Below, one piece after another: positions 1 through 12,200 of a stretch of 64,000 nucleotides of DNA (positions are counted from its first letter, which is position 1; each line of letters opens with the position of its first letter). Source of the stretch: Anaeramoeba flamelloides (taxonomy: Eukaryota > Metamonada > Anaeramoebidae); NCBI GenBank assembly GCA_027625915.1, contig JANTQA010000033.1, positions 6,820,001-6,884,000 of the forward strand, in the 5' to 3' direction. The translations under genes were made by a program, and so were the position numbers. The notes under the pieces are model-generated. The model saw only the letters and a list, made by a program, of their open reading frames with translations. It was not told the DNA's origin and did not search any database.

Positions 1-1540
1 AAATGAAGAGTTTTCCACATTCAATTGCTTTTTTAGTTTTAAGAGGGACTTTGGTTGTGAAAAAATAGATTTAAGGGATCAGTACTATACAACAATAAGG
101 CAAAATTTTAAAAATATTTTCTTGATGATATTCTCAACTTACAAATTTTGTATATGTCAAGTGTCAAAAAATTCTGATCGAATAAGAAAGCCAGAAAAGA
201 ACATTTTTAAATGAGATCAATTTTTTTAATCCATTTTTTCTGAAAAATAAAACCATTAAATTCAATTGAATGATAAATTCACAAATATATTTGCAAAATT
301 TTTAGTTCAATTTCCATTTTTTGATAGAGTTTATATAAGCCTTGGATAAATAATACGAAGGAAGAATTTTTTGGTCTGAATTTTAAGAAACTTTTGAAAT
401 TAGTTATAACTACAACATTTGTTTGAACAAAATGATTTAAGTTTAGATATCATATTTCTAAAACTGGAAATCGAACTAAAAATGTTTTTTTTACATTATG
501 GAATTCATTAGTATTTCTTAAGGAATTAGCGTCTACCAAGGAGAAGTCTAGGATCAAAGTATGTTGTTATTGGGTGTAACTACATTAGTCCTACATGGTT
601 CGAATGTCTCTAAAAAACTGATTAGTCGAGTAGTAATATTTGTTGATCTCATCAATTAAAAATGATATATGTATTAGTAAAAAACCCAACAATTCCCGAA
701 AAGAACTGCATTTCGCCAGAAATTTAAAGGTTGAATTATCAATATTCAGACGATAAAGTCACAAAATATCTTACTTAAATTTGTGGCAAAATGTAGATTA
801 GTTACTAAAAAATTCGTTTTTTTTTAAAAATTAAATAATTAACGAATAAATTTTTTTACCAAATTATTTCTCAAATCATGGAAATATACTGATGTTTTAA
901 ATAGCTTTATAAAAAGCAAACAAAACTAATCAGTCTTTGGGTTTTTATGTTGATGGTTATTGAGTTAATCTTTGAAATTAAAAAATTCTAAAAATAGTTA
1001 CTTTTGGAAGTTCTAAATCTAAATTATTAAATACTGTAATACTATTATTTTGGGTTTCTATCTTTAGATTTGGAAAAGGAATTAAAAAAAATTTTTTTCA
1101 AAATGAAAACTTTTTAATAGTGATCCTTAGTAAAAAATGCAATAATTATTTGTGTAATAAGATTTATAATAGATTTTTTAGAGCTATTTGAGCCATGGCG
1201 TACTAATATCATTTACACCCAATTACAGCATACTTTGATTATAGAGAAATCTATGGTGACACTAATCCCTTAAATTATAAATTTTTTTTACCTTTTTTAT
1301 GACCATTTATTTCATAATTACACAATAACAAGTTTTTGTTACCAGGAATATTAATGTTAAGATTTTTTTTCTTTTTTAAGCTAATTCTTTTGGTTACCCA
1401 AAAAATTGATTTATTCAACTTATAGAAAAATCTCTGTACTTTTTTCAAGAAGAATAGTTATAATAATTAAATTTTTTAAGTCATTTGAAAATTTTACCAA
1501 GAAATTCTGTTTTTGTTACAAGATAAAATTTTATTTTGAA
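1..1540 (-). repeat. Dispersed repeat R6, copy at the left window edge
   Basis: Read on the minus strand, this stretch matches about 36365-36810 on the plus strand. The match includes a shared segment at about 130-230 (minus) and 36650-36760 (plus) with the same order of words around a TTCTGATCGA/TCGATCAGAA core. A second shared segment lies at about 1280-1535 (minus) and 36370-36560 (plus). The middle of this copy, 520-1266, is occupied by a separate inverted-repeat element that the 36-kb copy lacks. The left end probably lies outside the window. No coding capacity is seen, and the class of repeat is unknown. Confidence 0.55.
520..1266. repeat. Inverted-repeat element with TTAA-like ends, inside R6
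   Basis: The two ends, about 520-622 and 1164-1266, are imperfect inverted copies of each other over about 100 bp. The left arm begins TTAAGGAATTAG and the right arm ends CTAATCCCTTAA. Both carry the word ATTGGGTGTAA or its complement. The roughly 540 bp between the arms has no clear reading frame. The TTAA at both edges would fit a piggyBac-type target site, but no transposase is present, so the superfamily is only suggested. Confidence 0.55.
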
Positions 1541-3086
1541 AAATCATAATTTTCTTCAAGATATTTTGAAATTTTGTGATTTTATCCTCAAAATTCTAAA
1601 TCATTTTTTTTTTTACTGACAAAAATGATTTAAATTGTTATAAGGATTCTTGTGAACAAGACCAAAGAATTTGTTTCAAAAATTTTTCAAAATTAAAATT
1701 TTTTTGTAATTGTTTTTCATTTTTTGAAAACCAATAAAACAACTTTTTTAAAACCTTTAAAGAACAAAAAAATTTTGCTTAATAGATCTAAATTTCATTG
1801 ATAAACTTTTGTTAAACTTCAATCAAATTTATTTATTTAATCACCAATACCACAAATAATTTTATTTGTTGAGATTTGAATTGAAATATTAACAATTAAA
1901 AATACTCACAAAATAAAAAATTTTCAATCAAAAATCAAGACTTTTCCAAAATAAAAAGAAAAATATTAACCACCATTTCCAAGAATTAACTTGATTGTTA
2001 AAATAAAAATAACCAGTTACCTTTTTTTCGTTTTATATTGGAAACATGTGGATTTTGGATTTCAAAAAAATAGACTCAAATTAATAAATTGTTTAAATGA
2101 GGTTAACTCATCCATTTCATTGGCCAAAACACAAATTACAAAAAAAATTATTTTAAATATCAGAACAAGATTTCATTTTATTTTTTCAAAAATACTACTT
2201 CCTTAATATCGATTTTAGGTGAAATGACCAAAATTTCCTAAAGATGACACAAAAAAAAAGAATCCACCCGTTCAACAATTTCGGTAATTAATAACATAGA
2301 GAAACCATTCATATCATTGAATTGTATTGACAACATAAAAAAATCTCCCCAATAAGGGAGCAAATTTCTCTATTTTGGCTGATCAATCCTTTTTTCAATC
2401 TTTTTTTTAATTAAAAAAAAAAAATTAAGATTAATAAAAACTCAAAATGATATGTTTATGACTTTAGATATAGAAAGAGTATTGTCACCCTGAAAACAGT
2501 ACCTTTGTTTGGCTTCTGTGAAGAAATTAAAATCTCAATAGTTCAATGTTGGGAAATGTAATATAAAAAATTTTCGAAAAAAGATTTAGTAAAATGACTT
2601 TTATCATCAGTTTTTATCCTATTCATTTTATATTATCTTTTTTTTTTTATTTATTTTTGATTTCATGAAATTAAACTATAAAATATAACAAAATATTAAT
2701 AAAATTCATAAAAATAAACCTAAGCAAAAAACGAAAATTATTGAAAAAAAAAAAAATACTAATTCTCAGGATTTGTTCCTTGATTTTCTAGAAATTATAA
2801 ACATTATTCTTAAAAAAGTGATTCAGAAAATTTCAAATATAATAATAATAAGAGAAGAATAATAAGGGAATAAGAGTTGTATTAAAATTATAATATAAAA
2901 CCACATGAACCTATCTTGCAGCATTGTTTCTTTTAAAGCACTGTATCCCTACAAAACAATAATAAAAAACAATTACAAAATTTTTCTTAAAAATAAATAA
3001 TTCTCCTTTTTAAAAAATAACAACAAATCTACATTTATATTTATTCCAATAGCAGATCCAGTGGAAATCTTTTAGAAAGAAAAGAA
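1541..3086. other. Noncoding A/T-rich stretch upstream of the RGS gene
   Basis: No reading frame longer than about 70 codons with protein-like composition occurs here. It consists of A and T runs. The last part presumably carries the promoter and 5' leader of the gene that starts at 3087, but I can name no specific promoter element. Confidence 0.6.
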
Positions 3087-4349
3087 ATGTCTAAACGATC
3101 GCTGTCATTTGAAAAAAAGCAAACAATTGATCTAAATACTGAATATCAACAATTTAAAAAACAAAGAATGAGAGTAAAAACATCCAGTCGGGCATCCATT
3201 TTAAAAAACAAAGACAATAGTTTAGATTTGAATGAAGATTTTACAAAAACCACTAGTTCATTCATTTCTTATTCTGAAGATTATGGGACGAATAATAAAA
3301 TGAACCGAGAAAATTCAGAAAAATCACAAAAAAAATTACTTATTGAATTCGGTAATTCACCAAACAAAAATGAATTTACAATTAAAAAAATAACCCAAAA
3401 AAAAAATTCACATGAGTTTATTTTAAATCAAGTAATTGAAAAAAACGCGGAAAAAAAAAATGATAATAGTATTAACAAGACTAGCCCAAGCAAAGAAAGG
3501 GAAAGGGAGAGAGAGAGGGAGAGGGAGAGGGAAACGGGAAAAGGGAAAGGGAAAAGAACGGAAAAGGAGAATGTTGGGGGTAAGAAAAAGCAGAAAAGAA
3601 AAAAGAAAAAGAAAAGAACATTGAAAAGAATCACTTCAAAATCCCCAAAACGAATGACTTCAAAATCCCCAAAACGAATGACTTCAAAATCCCCAAAACG
3701 GATGACTTCAAAATCCCCAAAACGAATGACTTCAAAATCACCCAAAAGAATTCCGTTAAAATCCACAAAAAGGAGATCTGATGACAAATATAATAAACAA
3801 AAAAAACAAGCAAAAATCCGAAGTCAAAAATCTTCATTATTTCGAAGGAAAAAAAGTAGATCAAATGATTTTGAAAAAAAAAAAATAAACAAACACGGCT
3901 CATGCACACCGAATGAATTTGATGATCTTGGGATTCTTTCACTTAACTCAATTCTAAATAACTTTTTTCTTAAATTTGTAAAATTTTCGGAAAGTGAATA
4001 TAATGATGAAAACCTTTTATTTTGGCAAAGTGTAAATATATTTAAACAATTGTTTGAAGACGGCGAATTAAAAAAGGCTAAAAAGCAAGCGAAAAATATT
4101 TTTAATTTGTATATTAAAAATGATGCTGCAAAGCAAATTAATATCAGTGGGCAATCAAGAAACAAATTAATAGAGATTTTTGATAATCTGGGGAATAAAT
4201 GCCCAGACAAAAATATCTTCAATAAAGCGCAAAGTATTATTTATGATATTATGGGTAATGATTTATATTTGTCATTTTTTAAAACTCCTTTATATCAAGA
4301 AATAATACAAGAAATCGAAAATGAAAAAAAACTTGAAAGCAAAAATTAA
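3087..4349 (+). CDS. RGS-domain protein with charged, repeat-rich N-terminal half
   Basis: A single-exon frame of 420 codons. Residues about 281-408 look like an RGS (regulator of G-protein signalling) box. A SILNNFFLKF segment is followed by ENLLFWQSVNIF, then a helix with YIKNDAAKQIN, and the domain closes with DLYLSFFKTPLYQEI. RGS domains speed GTP hydrolysis by G-alpha subunits, so a cytoplasmic role damping heterotrimeric G-protein signals is expected. The first 270 residues are low complexity: an Arg-Glu run from a GA-rich tract (about 3496-3535), a lysine block, and five units of KRMTSKSP encoded by a 24-bp tandem repeat. The start is the first ATG of the frame. Shortly after the stop come T-rich runs and a TTTC microsatellite. 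No other domain was recognised. Confidence 0.85.
   Translation: MSKRSLSFEKKQTIDLNTEYQQFKKQRMRVKTSSRASILKNKDNSLDLNEDFTKTTSSFISYSEDYGTNNKMNRENSEKSQKKLLIEFGNSPNKNEFTIKKITQKKNSHEFILNQVIEKNAEKKNDNSINKTSPSKERERERERERERETGKGKGKRTEKENVGGKKKQKRKKKKKRTLKRITSKSPKRMTSKSPKRMTSKSPKRMTSKSPKRMTSKSPKRIPLKSTKRRSDDKYNKQKKQAKIRSQKSSLFRRKKSRSNDFEKKKINKHGSCTPNEFDDLGILSLNSILNNFFLKFVKFSESEYNDENLLFWQSVNIFKQLFEDGELKKAKKQAKNIFNLYIKNDAAKQINISGQSRNKLIEIFDNLGNKCPDKNIFNKAQSIIYDIMGNDLYLSFFKTPLYQEIIQEIENEKKLESKN
3640..3760 (+). repeat. 24-bp coding tandem repeat (KRMTSKSP units)
   Basis: About five head-to-tail copies of a 24-bp unit containing ACTTCAAAATCCCC lie in frame inside the RGS gene. The copies are nearly identical, with single-base changes, so the array expanded recently or is homogenised. 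Each unit adds eight residues with basic and Ser/Thr-Pro character. Confidence 0.9.
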
Positions 4350-4822
4350 TCTTGATTTGTTTTTTTTGTTTTTGTTTTTTTATTTATTTTTCTTTTTGTT
4401 AAAGATTCCTTTTTTCTTTCTTTCTTTCTTTCTTTCTACCTTATTTTCTTTTTTAGAATTTTTTATAAAAATGATTCAAATAAATAAATCATCATTCATT
4501 TCGTTATAATTTAAGAATTTACGAACTGAAAATAATCTTTTAAAAAAAAAATTATTTTACTGGTTTTTATATCGTTTTCATCAACAGTTTGTGTATTTTT
4601 GATTTTTTAAACTTTATTCCAAATTTTTGAGCCAAGTTATGAACAATAACAATTGAAATTTAATCAATTTAAAATTTTTGGATAAAATTCACCAATAATT
4701 TATGAGCATAAGTACCTTTTTCAAATTTTGAGTGCCACCTTTTATGTGAAACCAAATCATTAAAATCATTTCTTGAACCAAAACATTGATATTTTAATAA
4801 ATACGAAAGTGGAATATATCAA

Positions 4823-4827
<5 letters not shown>

Positions 4828-4861
<34 letters not shown>
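4828..4861. repeat. TA dinucleotide microsatellite
   Basis: An uninterrupted alternating TA run of about 34 bp. Similar runs occur at about 34338-34361 and 51919-51940. Confidence 0.9.
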
Positions 4862-4863
<2 letters not shown>

Positions 4864-6599
4864 ATACCAGCTAAAAAATTGAAATCAAAAGAATGAAAAA
4901 ATTGAACTAACAAAAAATAAATAAAAAATCATTTATTTCTTAATCGTATATGTAAAATTTGACACAATTATTTCTTCTTTATTTCATTTTATTTTTAATT
5001 TTTCAGGGGAATTACTTTTGTTTGGCTGAAATTTTGAGAAACAAATTCCTTTTTATTTCTATAGAATTTCGAAAAATGAATTCTTAATTACTATTTTCAT
5101 TTAATTTATCTAATTCTAGTTTTGTTTCAGAAAATTGGATTTTTTTTTTTGAATTCATTTTCAGAAATAAAGATTTATTGGGTAAATTCGTTTTCATTTG
5201 ATAATTATTTATTTTGGATTTAATTGAAAACTCAAAATAATTCTGAATCTAATTGAAATTTTTTTTTGAATTTTTCAATTATTTTGATATGAATCTTATG
5301 TAACTGTTTTTTCATTCTGAGAATTCAACTTCTCTTTTTGAATTTGTGAAATATTATTCTTTATTTTGGCATTGATTGATAAAAATAGTTGAAAATTTGA
5401 ATTTTGAAAGCAAATTTGTCACAAAATGTTTTGTTAAATAATAATAAATAGCAATGGTCCTAGAAATTCAAGGATATTAATGATTATTTTGATTCATTCA
5501 AATTAAGAAGATAAATAAAAAAAAAATTTGGAATAGGCTTTGGTCGGATTTTTTTTTTTTCATTTTGGATTTCAACAAATTTATTAGGTAAAGTGATCTT
5601 TTTTATTTAGTCTTCTAAAAGATAATATTTGTTTCAAAGACACACATTTTCGGGTCTTTTTTTATTTCGTGTTGTATTAATTTCATCTCATTTGTCAAAC
5701 ATATTTCGAGATCCAAAACCAAATATAATAAAACCAAAAATTTAATAAAAAAAAAATGTTTCAAAAAGTTCAAAAAATGAAAGATTAAACTTTGAATTAT
5801 TTCTTTTTACAAATTAATCAGAGGATGAATGATATTTTGGTTTCAAAGTTTCAATATCAGATGACACTCTCAAAATATTTTTCTGTTCGGTTTATTAAAT
5901 CAAAATTTTTCAAAATGATAACATGTACCTAGTTCCTTGAAAAACAATTTTTTTTTTCTATATCTTGGGATTTGGCTAGATAAATAAACTAATTTAAATT
6001 TTAATCTGGATAAAGTTAAATCCAATTTTAAAAAAATAATTAATTTCCCACATCAATGAAAATCACCAATGGATTAAAAATTCATTTTTTGAGGTGGTTT
6101 TACATAGTCAATTATTATATGAATAAGAAAAATTTTATTTAACACAAAAACAATTCAATCGATGTATTGATAAATAATAATAATAAAAAAATATGTATTA
6201 ATAAATATATACTCTCCTAGGCTTATTTATAAAACGGGAGCAAAAATTGATACTGTCAAAATAAAAATCTATCCAAAAAGATTTAAAGAATTCAAAAACT
6301 AAAATTATTGAACTTCAATCAAATAGTTAATAAACTTATCTTCAGAGAACAGAAATTAGAAATTATTAACAGGTACTCAAACACCTTAAAATAATTAGAA
6401 ATTGAACTTGATAAATATTGAAGCAAACAATTAGAAAATTGTCCCAGTTGGAAATATCATTATGTTTTCCATAATTCCGAAGAATAGAGAAAAATCTAAA
6501 ATTTTACTCAATTCTTTTGAATTCTGGAAAACTCAACACTAGAAATATTTAAAATGGAAATTTTCAACATTTATTTTAAAATACAGAAAATTTACAAAT

Positions 6600-6870
6600 T
6601 ATTTAAACTATATATATTTATTGTGAACAAAGATAAATCCAAATCTTGCAAATTATGTAAAATATTAAAAAAAAAAAATTAAATATTATTGAAGATTTGG
6701 ATCATTTTCTATGGAACTGTCCAACCTATGAAAATAATTATAAAATTTGGATATCCGAATTCAAAAAAATTAATATATCTAATATATTAAAAAGGAATAT
6801 TTTTAGTATTATAATAAAAAAATACTTTATATATTTATTATTAATAGTGAAGAATAGACGAATTTTCTAG
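6600..6870 (+). mobile_element. Probable non-LTR retrotransposon (LINE) 3' remnant
   Basis: Translated, the stretch gives a CKLC pair, a lysine run, then EDLDHFLWNCPTYENN and a tryptophan-containing helix. This C-x2-C ... H-x4-C arrangement resembles the zinc-finger-like segment found after the reverse transcriptase domain in many LINEs. The first Cys pair and the HFLWNC part lie in different frames, separated by an A-run and a TAA, so it is broken. No reverse transcriptase or endonuclease core was recognised upstream. The evidence is one short motif only. Confidence 0.35.
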
Positions 6871-8002
6871 TCTTTAATAAAATTTCTATTTAAAATTTAG
6901 TATTTCAGGAAGTGCTGTCAAGTGCTTAGTTTTTTTAATGTTAATAAAGATATAGAAAATTAAATAAAATTTCGGTTTATTTACTAAATAAAAAAAAACA
7001 CACAATGACAGATACGATAAATTAATAACTCCCCATTAAACAATAAAATAAAAAAACAAAATAAAAAAAAAAAAAAATTTATCTTGTAATTATCAACAAA
7101 TCTCTTTACCTCCCAAAATTAGATTGTATCAAAAGGTTAAAAATTATTTTATATGATTCGTGAAATAATCAACCAAACATATCAAAAATTAATTTAAAAT
7201 AAAAAAAATGATCATCTTAAACATTTTCCAACATGTGAAAAAAAAGAAAGAATTTAAATTTTCTTTTCATATTATTGGTGAATAAATGATTATTTTCAAA
7301 GGGCCTTTTATAAATATTCAAAAAAGTAAATTATGGGAAAATAAATTTTATTTTTTGATAATTTAACTAAAAATAATGAATATTCAAAAAAATTATAAAA
7401 AATATTTATTGGTTTTTATTTGAAAAAAATAATTAAAATTGAAAAAAAAAATCAAACTATATAAATTAAGTTTTCTGATTGAATAATTATTAGATAAAAA
7501 TTGCAAGTATTTATAGAATCTCATCAAAAAAAAAAACTTTTTCTCAAGTTTGAAATAAGTATTAATTTTCTCGTACTTTTAAAATAAATAGTTTTTCTGT
7601 ATTTATAATTTATCTTGAAATTTCTACTTCATTTTATAGATTTTAGAATTATTTCATAATATTTTTTTTTCAGAACAATATATTTTACCAATTTAATATT
7701 ATTATTAATTTTTATCACCCCCTCCCACCCTTTAGATGTTCTTAAACTGGATCGTAATTATATAACTTTATATTTTGCACATATCACCTGATTGTTTTTT
7801 TTTTTTTAAGTCTTTACATTTACAATTTTTTGGCCACTTTTTCATTTTTTTTTTATTAATGGCCTTTTTTAATATTTATTTTATTTATTAATTGCGCCCC
7901 AGTTATTTATATTTGAATTTTTTTGAAATTATATTTTTTTTTAACTTGAATTTTTATCTAAAAAAATATAAATGATTAGGGTTATACTTCAGAAAATAAT
8001 TA

Positions 8003-8495
8003 CTGTTAAAGTTGCCCAACATTTTTTTCAAATATCAATTATTTAGTTTATAATTTACCTTTGAAGAAAAAATAAGAAATAAGTAGAATAAGCAACATCA
8101 ACTAATAATTGATATCTTGTATGAAATAAAACAAATAAATCAAATATATTTTCTTAAAAATTGAAAAACTCAAATTCTATGGTAACTATTGAGAAAAACA
8201 ACAATGTTCATTTTGATCTGAAATTAAATATCGTGTATAATTCTAATAGAAATAAATATTATTTTTCTTGAAAATATTTTCACACTTCCAATAACACCTA
8301 GAATAACACGTTTTTACCAAGTGATTATAGATCTTGCTATAAAAAAAAATTGCAAATCAATGAGATTTCAAAAAAAAAAGCCAAATGTACAAAAAAAAAC
8401 GGGAAAAAATGATTTTGAATTTATATTAAATTTAATTTTTTCCTCTAATATCCGTTCAAACTATTGAAACACATGTAATTCACTCACCACAACTG
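8003..8495 (-). repeat. TIR element R5, full-length-like copy (minus orientation)
   Basis: On the minus strand this copy runs collinear with 42051-42566 over its whole length, sharing words such as ATTGTTGTTTTTCTCAA and CAATTTTTAAGAAAAT. Its ends read CAG...CTG on the element strand. No transposase is encoded, so it is a nonautonomous-looking element. A CAG/CTG end would fit a hAT-type MITE, but no clear 8-bp duplication was seen. Confidence 0.6.
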
Positions 8496-9263
8496 GACTT
8501 CTTTTGATTGGAAATTGTTTTAAAATCAAAAAACTAAAAAATTATATTATTTTTTTCAACCAAAAATAATTTCCAAAATTTCTACTATACAAATAAAATT
8601 TTGTAAATATAAAACCAATTTTTTTATTTTTGGGTTTTTTTAATCTTCTAATTCTTATTTCTAAATACACAGATAAAAAATAGAAGATTCTAATGATTTT
8701 TTTCCTAATTACTAGATTATGGAAACCAATACTTTCAAATTTTTTGAAAAGTGGAATAAAACCAAATAGAGAACCCAACATTGAAACAGTATAAACTCAT
8801 TTTATAGAGTAACTTTTGAACTTAAGAGGGCTTTGATGCTATAATTGGGATTGTGGTAAACAATTTTTTTTTAGCAAACAATTTTTGAAAACAACCTCTA
8901 AAATTCAAACAAAATTGGAGATCCATCAACTTAACTCAAAAAAAAAATAACCTCACATTATACACAAGATAATCTTTAAAATCATTTCAAGAATCATCAA
9001 CCTTAGTTCTTAAAAAATATCAGTCAAAAATTGAAAAAAAAGCTCAAATTTGTCAGAACAACTTTACATATTACTTTTTTTTATTTAATACTACACAGAT
9101 TACTTTTATAATATCAAAGTTATATGATTGTTTTTAACTTGTGCATCTATGGTAGTACAGCCTTTTGATTTAATGAGGTTAAATTGGAGACTAAATCTAA
9201 AAACAAAAAAGCTATTTACAACAAAATATTCAGAATTATTTTTTATTTTTTTTTATTTGTGTT

Positions 9264-12200
9264 ATGTCAAAACAACTTTTAAAATTAACAAAATCAAGCA
9301 ACTTCACAAAAGAAGAATGTGTAGATCCACTTTTTTGGAGTGGGGTGTATGAAGGAAAAACTCAGTTGTTAAAAAATGTTTTTAGTTTTATCAAAGACAC
9401 AGATAGCGTTGTACAAAAAAAAACAACATACGGGGATATTGGTTTGCATTTTTCTGTGTTAAATTCCACAAATAACCTCGACACACTGAAACTGCTTCTT
9501 TCCTTACATTCAAACCCAAATGCAAAAAACGATCTCTCTCTTTCGCCATTACATATTGCATGCATAAATGGCTTACCTGGATCTGTTGAAGAGTTGCTAC
9601 AGAATAAGGCTGATCCTGATCTTGTCAGCAAAAGTGGTATGTTATGAAAAATCTTTTTTTTTTGTTTTTCTATTCTTTTTTTTTTCAAAAAATGGAATAA
9701 AAAATTTTTTTTCTTTTCAATCTTTTTTCATCAACACATTGACCTTTCTTTTTTCAAAAAATTACTTCTTTATCAATTTTATTCAAACCAAATTAGGAAT
9801 GTCAATTGTTCACCATTGCTGCGAATTTGGAAGATTGGAGTGTTTAAAAGTATTATTGAAGTACAATGCCAAAATAAATGTATGATTCTTTTTTGATTCA
9901 AAAATTTCGGTGTATCAAAATGTTAAAATCCCACACTCAAAAAATAACAAAATAAAAAAAAAAAAAAAAACAAAAAAACTTAAAAAGTCATATTTAGGAA
10001 ATACAACACCACTAATGATTGCGTGTAGAAACGGCCACTCAAACTTAATCCCAGTACTCTTGGAAAATAAATGTTCTGTCTCTGAAACAAAAACATTTGA
10101 TAAAAAAACTGCACTTCATTTAGCAGCATTAAACGGGCACACCAAGTGCTGTGAATTGCTAATTGAGAATGGCGCCGAAGCGGATTGTAAAGATCGTCAA
10201 AATTTGACCCCTCTGCTGTGTGCTTCACAAAACAGCCACCTTGAAACTGTCAAATTTCTTTTAGAAAAAGGTGCAAATTCAAACAACCAAGATCGATTTG
10301 GAAATACGCCTCTCCACTATTCAACCAAAAACCAAAACACTGAAATTTCAAAAATTTTATTAGAATTTAATTCAGACACTAATATACAAAATGAAAAAGG
10401 GTATTCAGTAAGACACTTTCCCCCTATTCGCAATTTTTTATTATTATTGTTTTTTGTTTTTAAAAAAAAAGAAACCTTTGTAAAACAAAAGCTTGTCCTG
10501 CAAAAAAAAAAAAAAAAAAAATTAAAAGGAAGGGATTTTTTCACTTTTCAAAATAACCCTTTTTTCTTTTTTACAAAAAAATTCACCGAACAAAAAGAAA
10601 ACAAAAACAATTCCCTCTAAAAAAAAAAAACAAAAACCTTTTGGTTTTGGTTGAATAAGTAACAACCAAACAAAAAAATGAAAGAAATTCATTTTTTTTA
10701 CCCTTTTTCAAAATTTCTGTTAATTGATAAAAAAATCGAACAAAATTCTCATTCACACACAAAAACCGCACATTTCTTTCATTGTATATAAACTATTTCA
10801 AAATATTTCAGAATCATGGCCTTAAATAAATATTTAAGCAATTTTTAATCCTTTTAATGAATTATATTTATTGAAACAAAGCTATTTAAGACTATTCAAC
10901 AAAAAGAAATTGATTTAAATACACGAAACAAACAATAATAGCATGGAACACAAAAAAAAAAATTGAAAGATCTAAAAATAAAATTCTTTCGTTGTATTTA
11001 AAACATTGAAATAGGTAGTAAAGTCATATTTTATTTCAATCTGTTTAATCCAAAATGAAATATATTTAAAAGTGTGAGATTTTTGTTGTGCAGCTTTCCG
11101 AAAAAAAAACAAAACAAAAAATCCAAAGAATATAAGAAATTATCAAAGTAACAAATCTAAAAAGCAAAATTCAAAGAGAAACACTTTTTTGAAAATATTA
11201 AGAGTTTAAATTTTGCTTTAATCTTCAAAATATTTTTATTGGAAAGATGAATGAAAATTTTGTTTCATTTATTTTTCAATTAACAGTAATACAAATATGG
11301 ATAAACAATACCAAGAAGAAAAATTTCGATATTTCTTAGAACAATTTATGGATCATTTTTTCGACAGTGATTTTCCCAATCAATGTTTTCTATTTGATCC
11401 ATTTTTAAATCTTCAACTAGATTATTTAAGTCTAGTAATTTTATTTCTTTTGGGTAAAATTCGCTTTCCCTCTTCGAATAATATGTCAGTTTGGGATCAG
11501 TTCTTTTTTCCCATTTGGGAATGTCTGTGGGTGTGCTTTTTTGAACTTTGATATTTTTTTTATAATTTTACATTAATCCATGTATTTATTGGAATGACGT
11601 CTGTCTGGGATAGGCTGAAAATGTTTAGTTTAAATTCGTTATTATTTTATTTTTATAAAAAAATCATAATAGAAACAAGAGTTTTGTAAGAAAGATGCCA
11701 TATGATTTTTATAAAATGTTTTTTTTTCTGAGGGAAAATACTATTTTAGTAATTCCATTTTTCCTTTTGTGGACTTTTTTTAATTTTTCAACATCTTATT
11801 AAGTACCTAAAAAAAAAAAAAAAAGAATTCAACACAATCCAGCAAAAAGTATAAAATTATTCAAAATAATCAATGATTTTAATTTTGATAAATCCAACAT
11901 AGCAATTCGAAGTTTTAAATATTAAAATGGAATAAATTTGATTTATATCATTTCTAAGTCTGTATCTTTATTTTTGAAATAATAAATTTACAAAATAATC
12001 TTCGAATCTTTGATTTCTACAAATCATTAAAATCCAAAATCAAAAATATGATTCAATCTTATTTTTTTTCATATTTACAAATACTTAATATTAAAACTTA
12101 ACCTGATTTATTAAATAATATTAATTCTAAAAGTAATCTTACAAACTCAAAGCAAAAATTAAAAAAACAACTAAAAATATAAATGTCAATTCAAAGCAAA

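Larger units (their letters stand above)
4350..9263. other. 4.9-kb noncoding stretch between the RGS and RasGEF genes
   Basis: No host gene is visible. It holds a TTTC microsatellite (about 4409-4437), a TA microsatellite (about 4830-4861), a probable LINE 3' remnant near 6600-6870 and a TIR element copy at 8003-8495. The rest is A/T-rich DNA without protein-like frames. Confidence 0.6.

Noticed and set aside
596-612. GGTTCGAAT-like words at about 598 and 18731, reminiscent of a tRNA T-loop
   Set aside because: No acceptor stem, D-arm or anticodon arm could be drawn around either; the first lies in an inverted-repeat arm.
9997-9998. TTAG acceptor as the start of RasGEF exon 3
   Set aside because: It is the better-looking site, but it breaks the phase after exon 2; the AG at 9986-9987 keeps the frame and the ankyrin repeat length.
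11297-11551. An 84-codon frame inside the giant RasGEF intron, starting MDKQYQEEKFRYFLEQF
   Set aside because: The first half is protein-like, but it matches nothing, ends in Phe/Trp-rich sequence and lies directly beside a repeat copy. Too weak to call a nested gene.
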